In this document: positions 57,300-64,000 of the stretch, in pieces
Layout: each line of letters starts with the position of its first letter
Numbering within the stretch: position 1 is the first letter of the stretch
Assembly (NCBI GenBank): GCA_002049455.2
Contig: KV918807.1
Coordinates: 124,001-188,000, forward strand
Reading direction: 5' to 3'
Length of the DNA stretch: 64,000 nt
Source of the DNA: Porphyra umbilicalis
Taxonomy: Eukaryota; Rhodophyta; Bangiophyceae; Bangiales; Bangiaceae
Position numbers and translations under genes: made by a program
The notes under the pieces: generated by a model
The model's database searches: none
What the model saw: the letters and a program-made list of their open reading frames with translations, nothing else
Told to the model about the DNA's origin: nothing

Positions 57300-57474
57300 T
57301 AAAGTCTATCCCATTCTATTAGACCCCTTAGAGCATTGTTATCAATGAGATGCTATCCCCATATTCAAGCCACGTTGCAAAACGTGTCCCATTAAGCACC
57401 TGAAGTCTGACGTAACACCACTTTTTAGACGAAGAAGCCCTTTTTTTTTCGGGCCATGGAAATCGAACTACCTA

Positions 57475-58102
57475 TGGTGCGTGTCCCAAAAATGAGACAT
57501 CGCGGTGTTTTCTTTTTTTCTCGGCCCACAGGCCTTCTGCAACGGTCCGATAATGTAGTGTGACCCTCTCGGTCCCTTTATGCTTCCAGAACAGCCCCTG
57601 ACAGTGTTAGCAGAGGCAGCACATCCTGACGTGTCATGGGGGGAAGTGTCATTCAATGCAACTTCGACAGGTGACGATCACGCGGCCCAATCAAATGCAC
57701 AGATACTAGAGCAGGCATGTGCTGGCAATTTGTGTACGAAGAAAAGGGCACCACCTTACCAATAAAAACGTGAAAAAGACCCCCATGTAGCCCCCTGTGA
57801 GGAAAACACAATTTGGGACACCCCTCATCGAAGCTCCAGTTAGCACATGAGCTTTGGCGTGGCAAACCTTTAACCCCAAGAACCTGAAAAAGACTGGCTC
57901 CAAGATCGGGGCTATCTGAGAGGTCCACAGAACAGGGCCCACAGGCGGGTATTAAGGAGTTGTCAGCCAATAACGCGTCGGGAGAGGCTCTTTCCATGGA
58001 GGCCAGTCGAGAATTTTCTCGTACCCCACGCCGCCTGCCCCCGTGCAGTGATGTGTCAGTCCTTCAGAAAACGCGCATGTCTCATTTTTGGGACACGCAC
58101 CA
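57475..58102 (+). mobile_element. 628-bp TIR element (MITE), copy 3
   Basis: Same orientation as copy 1, TA flanks at 57473-57474 and 58103-58104. Together with copy 2, 175 bp away in the opposite direction, it forms a long inverted repeat able to give a 628-bp hairpin transcript. Confidence 0.92.
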
Positions 58103-58104
58103 TA

Positions 58105-60152
58105 CTTGATTCTGGCTTCCGCTGACCAAGAATAGCTGTGCGGCTATCGCTTTTCTATTTCGAGTCGGCATAGCTTTTAGGATAGCCGAGGCTATCTCAC
58201 GGGGGCCTCTGATTGGCCCATGTGATGGATCAACGACCCGTTTCACAGCAAATAGTAGCACGTGGCTGCAACGTGTGCGCCACGTCTGCAAGATTGACTG
58301 CCAGTTTCTTCTGGGCAGAGGTGGTGGGAACGTCCGCAAGAGCTGTCGTGCATGGCAATGGTCCTACAGTGACGTCCTTCTAGGCGTGGTCGTCATCAAG
58401 CGCTGCACATTTTGACCTGTTTCTTTGTCCGTCTGCCGACGAGCGTTCTCTGCGCCTTCGTTATGGTTGATACGGCTGCTCACCACAGTTGTCATCTGCC
58501 GCCGCAGTGAATTAAGTTCTGGCAGAAATTATCGTCTTGATCGGGCCCAGACAAAGCCTGGTGTAAGGAAGCCTGCACGTACTCAGGCTCATGACAGCAC
58601 AGCAGCCAACCGCTGACGTACATGTGGCTGTCTAAGGACGCGGACTTGGTTCTAGAATGGAATAGCCGATAGCGATAGCCCGAGTTAATGGCAATGCTCT
58701 TAGACCCCTGAGAACAGGATTTGTTGCCTGGCTATAGCTCGGCCGCATCAACAGCTTTTTGCAAGAGGATTTCTCGTGCGCAATAGAGACCCACTCGACA
58801 TCCTTGTTCCAGAAAATGAGACACATAGGCATTCGAGAAGCGGCTCATCGTCGTGCCTGAACACAGCACTAAACTGTCTCTGGGGGCTTTTTGCCGTCCC
58901 TACCCGACAAGAAAAGACACCAACAAGGAATTTGGCCTCCAGGCGATGTCTCCATATCCTGTTGAGTCATACTGGCCTGTGGTCGCGGTATTCCAGCTGA
59001 CATGAAGGTCTGTAGAGGCCTGCCAAGACGGTCGTAGCAAAGAAGCGCAAGAATCTTGCAACGATTGAAAATCATCCATCCGAACTGTGGGGCTACTTTG
59101 AAGATTTCTTGATCCGCCGAGTGCGCGTTTTTGATCCGAGGTCGGCGAGCGTGGGCAATCAGGCGCTTCGCGCGCGCGCGCTTTTTTTGCCCCAGCCTTG
59201 CACACTGCGGGCTGCTGTGGCCGACTGAGCCCGTGCGCTGCGCCTCGCGCCACGGCCGCCCCCAACTGCGTCGTGCCCTTCTGGTGCTCCAGTGAGGAGG
59301 ATGGGGAGGATGAGGGGGACGAGGATGAGGACGTGGAGTAAATGCGACTTTGTCGGCGTGGGCATGCTTTGATTTGGGCGTTGACAGAGAAATGTTTTGA
59401 GGGAGTCACAGATTTTAGCATGCCAAGACGGCTTGCTTGGCGCCAGCGCTTCAATTTATGATGCGCGGCGCTTCCGGCATCGAAGATCCTTGGATGTGGT
59501 CGCACGAGCATCGCGTGCTGATCGCTTGTCTCTGTTGAATCTGAGTAAAGTAGCCCCTCAAGTTGGGATCAAGCTCGAATTGGATTCGACCGCGTCTGAG
59601 AAGGTCCGGAACGGACGGTATCGGTGTGACCAGATCGATGCTGCCGGAGGTGTACACACCACAGCGGCCGATGAACTGCGCTTCTCGACGTGATTTTTGG
59701 TGTGCTCACGCGGAACCCGTCATCAAAGGATACTACAAAGTTGGAAACCGTTTGGAGCAAGCACGCGAACGATAGGCTCCAAAACACCAGGTGTCTCATA
59801 GAATGGGATAGACTTTAGTCAGCATGGCCTAAAACCGCCTATTGCTCACCCTCACCTGTCTCGAGAGATTCAACAATTGACGTTGCTCTTTTCAAATGTG
59901 AGATCAAGTGCTATTAAACTGCGTAGGTATCATGTGATACTTACAGTCATTGCGATGTTCTTCGACACCAGAGGTGTGATTCAAATAATTCGTGGCGCCG
60001 GGTGAAGGTGATGTAAATAATCCCGTAATATCTTCGTATGACGTGATTTTTATTAATTTAAATCATCGGGCATGATTTAAATCATTTCCGCTCGTTATGC
60101 ATGATCAGAAGTACATACACCCCGTGATAAGGCCTGATAAGGACCACTGACG
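58105..60152. other. no recognised gene
   Basis: Mixed DNA with short ORFs on both strands and an AT-rich stretch at 59880-60110 containing an ATTTAAATCAT motif twice in inverted arrangement (near 60058 and 60074). A GAGGAGGATGGGGAGGATGA purine repeat lies at 59294-59340. Confidence 0.45.
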
Positions 60153-60465
60153 ATGGCGTTTTTCTTTCTGTCGCGTGCGGTGGGCGCCACAGACTGGGCG
60201 GCCGTCGACAAGTTGGAGGGGGGGGTGAGCGGCAGGGGATGGAGTCGGCGACGGGGTGCCGGGGGGGGGTTCGCCGCCGCCCTACGCGGCGGTCACCGCC
60301 GTGGCGGAGGTGTCCGCAGCCACCGCCGCCGCCGCCGCCGCCGCAGCGAACCTGTATGGGCCGCCTATGATGGCGGTGTGGGTTGCCCTCGGCACCACGA
60401 TGATGAGAGAGCGCGCGGGAATCTCCGACCCTACGGGAAATCCGCTGGATATCGACTACATCTGA
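60153..60465 (+). CDS. small Ala-rich protein, frame break at 9-G run
   Basis: ATG at 60153 opens MAFFFLSRAVGATDWAAVDK and an Arg/Gly segment. At the nine-G run about 60262-60270 the coherent reading moves to another frame (one G too many), giving SPPPYAAVTAVAEVSAAT, an Ala run and NLYGPPMMAVWVALGTTMMR. It ends with TGA at 60463-60465. With that correction the protein has about 103 residues. The family is not recognised. A hydrophobic segment near the C-terminus could be a membrane helix. Confidence 0.5.
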
Positions 60466-61106
60466 CTAGCGATCCAGTCATATGCATGCACGGGCACGGC
60501 GTTTCGGGCTGTTTGTGATCTGTGCAGCCCAGCTCAAGGGCCAAGAAACAGGTCCTCGTTATCAGCACACTTGAGTCCAGCATTTTTCTCATGGCTGACA
60601 GTTGCGGCTGATTCTTAAATTCCACGGGGGACCGTTCGGCGGCTGCTGTGGGGGTGCTACCACAGTGTCCTGTGCGTGAGCACATCCAAAGGGTACCCCC
60701 ACAGCGACTCCATAAGCGATGCTGCCTCCTCCCTTACCGGCGCGCGTCGTCGTCTTGGACGCCGGCTCTTGTCGATTTCTGTCTCCCGTCTCACCCTACC
60801 TTCACCCCCTCCCCCCTTCCCCGCGCATCTCACACAACCCTCACCCCCCCCCCCCCACCTGGAACCCACGCTGCCGGACCACGGAGTACGTCACCTTTTC
60901 TTTCGTTCGGGTGTTCACCTTCTCTGCTGTCTTGCCCGACGCCCTTCCCACCCCCCAATATTTGCGGACCCCTTACCTCCTTAGTCATACAGTGCACGGA
61001 TCGGACAAGATAATTGACATCGGGTGCTGCTAGTGGTCGAGTTTTTGTGCTACTGTCGTTCTTTTCTCCTTTTGTTCTTTCATTTTTTTCTCTCCTAGAC
61101 GCAGGT
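60466..61106. other. intergenic; likely upstream intron of next gene
   Basis: Contains C-runs near 60845-60858. A strong pyrimidine tract runs from 61050 to the AG at 61102-61104, immediately before the ATG at 61107. This looks like the 3' end of an intron in the 5' leader of the next gene. No separate gene is seen. Confidence 0.45.
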
Positions 61107-61855
61107 ATGGCGGGGGGGTCGTCCACCCCGTCATCATCCTCCGGCGGGCGTCTCTTGCTTATTGGGGGGGTCTTTGTCAACCCCTTCCGAGACGTGGCCT
61201 TCCTCCGCCTGCTTCTCGCGCCGCAGCCGCGGCTGCTGCTCATGCCTCGCCCGCAGCTGCTCTGGCTCCGTCCCGGTCGCCTGCCGATGGGAACCGCCCC
61301 ATCAGCCCGGCCGCACGCACCGCCCGTCACGTGGCGGGCGAGGCCGCCGCAGCTGCCGGCCCCGCAGCGGTGGCGGTCGCCGCCGCCCCCGCAGCCGGTT
61401 GCACGGACGAGCGGTCCATCGGCCACCAGACGCTCGAGCTAGAGGGCGAAAAGCCTTACGACTGCCCGATGCTAGGGCTGACCGAGGAGGACGTTCGATT
61501 TCTTAAGGCTTTAGTACCGTCAATTGTGAAAAGCTATTTTGTGCCACACTTCACGTTTATGCAGCAGGACCCGGTCGTCCGCGCCAGGGCAGTCGTCTAC
61601 CTCGAGCGCAAGGTGCCGTCGTTGCGCCGGGCGGAGAACAGCTGGGCTGCCATGAGCCTCCTCGACAAGGCATCCGACATCCTCCGAGCCACCAAGAAGC
61701 GGCGGGAGCGACGGCGCGCTCTAGCCCAGGTGGCGGCTGACAAGGCCCGCAAGGAGCGTCTAAGTAACATTAACGCAAAGACCCGAGACCCCACCCCCAC
61801 GGCCGAGACCGGCAACTTGGTGTTTTTCATGGTGCACGGGCGCGCCAGCACTTAG
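61107..61855 (+). CDS. unknown protein with conserved-looking C-terminal domain, frame break at 7-G run
   Basis: ATG at 61107 starts MAGGSSTPSSSSGGRLLLIG. One base appears to be missing at the seven-G run 61112-61118 or 61164-61170. After it the frame encodes an Ala/Pro-rich linker and then a globular region: EGEKPYDCPMLGLTEEDVRF, FTFMQQDPVVRARAVVYLER, SWAAMSLLDKASDILRATKK and a basic coil. It ends NLVFFMVHGRAST with TAG at 61853-61855. The C-terminus resembles that of the gene at 44991-46552 (GKAST). The function is unknown; the basic coiled segment suggests nucleic-acid or protein binding. Confidence 0.6.
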
Positions 61856-62203
61856 TCGTAGCGGCGGGGAGTGGGGGGGGATGAGTCTCATTTCCATGTG
61901 TGTGAATATGTAGCAGAGCGAAGTACTAGGATTTAAAACTTGAGAGTTAAAACATTGAAAGAGAAATACGTAGAATCTGGGTGCGTCCTGCTCGCGGTTG
62001 GAGCGATCCTGTGAGCCAATCATATGTCTGTCCAGTCCCCCAAAAGAGGTAAGTTCTTGCTGGATGCCGAGTCGGGGTGACTGGATCGCCAGTCCAACGA
62101 GCTGGATTCCAAGGCGCACGGACTGGCTATTCGGGTCATGGCAGCCCACTATCCAGTCATAATTTTACCGTAGAGCGAGGCTATCGCCGTCAGCGGCGGC
62201 ACC
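61856..62203. other. short intergenic region
   Basis: Lower-GC spacer between two plus-strand genes with no feature recognised. Confidence 0.5.
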
Positions 62204-62862
62204 ATGGCCGCATTGCTCTCTGCTCTCGTGGCCGCCGTGGCAGGCGGCGCGTCGACGAAGGTGGTCGACGCCGGCGACCGCCTCGCTACTCTCACCGCTG
62301 TCGCGCCTGCAATTGGCGCGCATGCCGCTGTCAACCTGTGGGTGAGGGTCGCCCAGGGGGGGTGCTAGCACTCACTGCCGTTCTCGAAGCCCTGCCCCTG
62401 CCGCCGCCCGCCGACGGCGTGGCGTCGCGCCCGCCGCCGCACCCGCCTCCGTCGCCGCCGGTTCTCGCTGCACCGGCAGCGGTGGCGGCCACCCTTCGCG
62501 CCGCCACCTGTAGTAGTGAAGCCGCCAAAGCCGCCTTCGACGCGCCCCTACCCGCCGACGGTGGAGGGCGGTCCAGGTTGGACTTGGCCCGGAATACGCC
62601 GGCGGCGGCCGCCGTGGCCGCGGCGGCGGCGGGCGACGCTGTGGCCGACGCCCGACCCGCCACGCTCGCCACGACCGCGATGATGTGGTCCCTCCTGAAA
62701 GCCGACAACGTGTCGACGGCCGTGGCGGCGCTGTGCTCATTAAGTCGGGTAGAACCACAATGGCTGTTTTGGGTGGTCGTCGAAGACGGCAGTGGCGTGA
62801 CAACGGCGGCCACAGGTGCGGCGACAACGGCGACTGAGAAAGGGCGTCGCCAACGCGACTGA
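62204..62862 (+). CDS. Ala-rich protein of unknown function, frame break at 7-G run
   Basis: ATG at 62204 (context CGGCACC before ATG) starts MAALLSALVAAVAGGASTKV. The frame hits TAG just after the seven-G run 62355-62361. If one G is missing there, it continues into VLALTAVLEALPLPPPADGV, a Pro/Ala linker, Ala-rich helical segments, MMWSLLKADNVSTAVAALCS and a basic end, with TGA at 62860-62862. The corrected protein has about 219 residues. The hydrophobic N-terminus could be a signal anchor. The family is not recognised. Confidence 0.55.
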
Positions 62863-63080
62863 ATTTAGAAACGCCACGGACGGTCATCGGCGTCGCCGTC
62901 CTCTTCCCCCGATGCGAGATCGGGCAGACGGAACCGGCACCGCCGGCACGCATGCCGAAGAGCGGACGCTTTGGGGCGGACGCTGAGTGGCTGACAGCGC
63001 ACGGCCCCCGAGGCGGCCGGACGGCTCAATGCGATGCGTGCTTGGAGCGGCGGTTCCTTGACGGTCGGCTCCGTTGAGAC

Positions 63081-63832
63081 CAGGGGTTGTCAGGATATGG
63101 ATTTTGGGCCAAAATGGGATACGGATACACGCCAATCCTTCGTATCTGATTATGGATGACTCCCTCAGCTGAGATCCGGATCAGGATATATGTCTCCGGA
63201 ACCGGATATTTGAACGGACTATAATGGTATCCGGATACGATTATTGGATCCGAATAAAATCCCCCAAGTCCGACGGACAGCTCAATTAGAGCCCAAGAAG
63301 AACGTCATCTGGCCGTTGTTCGAGTGCTAAATGGACGTCAGTACGATTTGAAATCCACACTTGATTTCAACACCCCAACGGGCGCCGTCGAGGCGGATCC
63401 CCGCCGTTTGTGTAAACGGACGTCAGAAAGACCGTTCTGAATCTCGCTTTACACTTTGACGACAACCCCATCGGGTCGAGTCGTGTGATTGAACGGTTCC
63501 ACCCGGGTCGGGCTGCATCGCGGCTTGTCGCTGCAAAATGTTCGGACATTAATCCTTCGATTGTCGGCACGCGTAAAGAGAGGTCGACTGTGTTTTACCA
63601 GAATTATGCAGGCGCAGAAAGCCTCATAACGGTATATATCCCTGTATCCTGACTCTCATATCTGGGATACGGATCCGATATAATCTTGGAATTTCTGTCG
63701 GACAGGATTGATATATCCTCACCTCCTTTTCTCATAATACATTTTGGATACGCGTCCCCGGCTCGTATCCGAAGTGGATACGGATATAATGCACGGATAT
63801 AATCCTCGGGGATGTATCCATGACAGCCCCTG
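63081..63832. mobile_element. hAT-like MITE 2 (752 bp) with 8-bp TSD
   Basis: The left end is CAGGGGTTGTCA and the right end TGACAGCCCCTG, with GTTGAGAC duplicated outside (63073-63080 and 63833-63840). CAGGG-type ends and 8-bp duplications are typical of hAT elements. Both subterminal regions are dense in GGATAC, ATCCGGATA and TATATCC motifs, as expected of transposase-binding repeats. No transposase ORF is present. Confidence 0.9.
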
Positions 63833-64000
63833 GTTGAGACGGGGACGGGGGGCGACGCCCATGACGGTCATCGACACACTCGACCAGTCTGCCCTGCGCC
63901 GCGCGACGAATATTGAGTCGGGGCGGCGTCGACGCGGCCCAAGTGTGTGGTACCATGGTCGATCATCGTCGTCGCCGCCAGTATTCTACCTGACATGGAA

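Noticed and set aside
1..64000. tRNA, rRNA, CRISPR, bacterial operons or origins
   Set aside because: None was recognised on either strand by inspection; a covariance-model search would be needed to exclude small structured RNAs.

Overview
The window is GC-rich nuclear DNA from a microbial eukaryote. The evidence is spliceosomal introns in a protein O-mannosyltransferase gene, chromodomain Ty3/Gypsy LTR retrotransposons, PIF/Harbinger, hAT-like and TA-flanked DNA transposon remnants, and secreted Cys-rich repeat proteins. Long G/C homopolymers, Ala/Gly-rich proteins and strong G/C-ending codon use are everywhere. I cannot name the lineage: no rRNA or conserved housekeeping marker is present, and a protist, alga or early-branching opisthokont would all fit.

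Layout. 1-3.1 kb holds decayed genes, including relics of secreted Cys-rich proteins. 3.1-11.8 kb is a minus-strand chromovirus (copy A) with 395/396-bp LTRs, riddled with stops and frameshifts. 11.8-23.9 kb is a transposon graveyard (a 628-bp MITE, a dispersed repeat, inverted-repeat elements, minisatellites) around one secreted Cys-rich gene at 15.0-16.0 kb. 23.9-33.5 kb is a second chromovirus of the same family on the plus strand (copy B), much better preserved. 35.1-38.1 kb carries a large low-complexity, probably nuclear protein gene. 38.3-40.9 kb is a GC-rich repeat field. 41.0-42.2 kb is a PIF/Harbinger transposase remnant. 43.3-46.6 kb has an unknown degraded gene, a second copy of the dispersed repeat and an acidic/basic gene. 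47.1-48.7 kb encodes a secreted protein with seven 59-residue Cys-rich repeats. 51.3-58.1 kb has a hAT-like MITE, the three-exon mannosyltransferase, a TIR-bounded element with an ORF, a perfect 40-bp palindrome and two more 628-bp MITEs. 60.1-62.9 kb has three small unknown genes, and 63.1-63.8 kb a second hAT-like MITE.

The most interesting signal is in the chromovirus family. Downstream of pol, pointing back towards it, both copies carry a long antisense ORF of about 650 codons encoding an otherwise unrecognised protein with an Arg-Ser segment and an acidic tail. Across 2 kb the two copies keep one frame with no frameshift although the protein has diverged to about 70 % identity by eye, so it was selected as protein. 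Gag-Pol carries a chromodomain and a long extra C-terminal domain. A second theme is that several genes break exactly at runs of 7-13 G or C, which suggests assembly or slippage errors rather than true pseudogenes.

All alignments and counts were made by eye; no database search was run.
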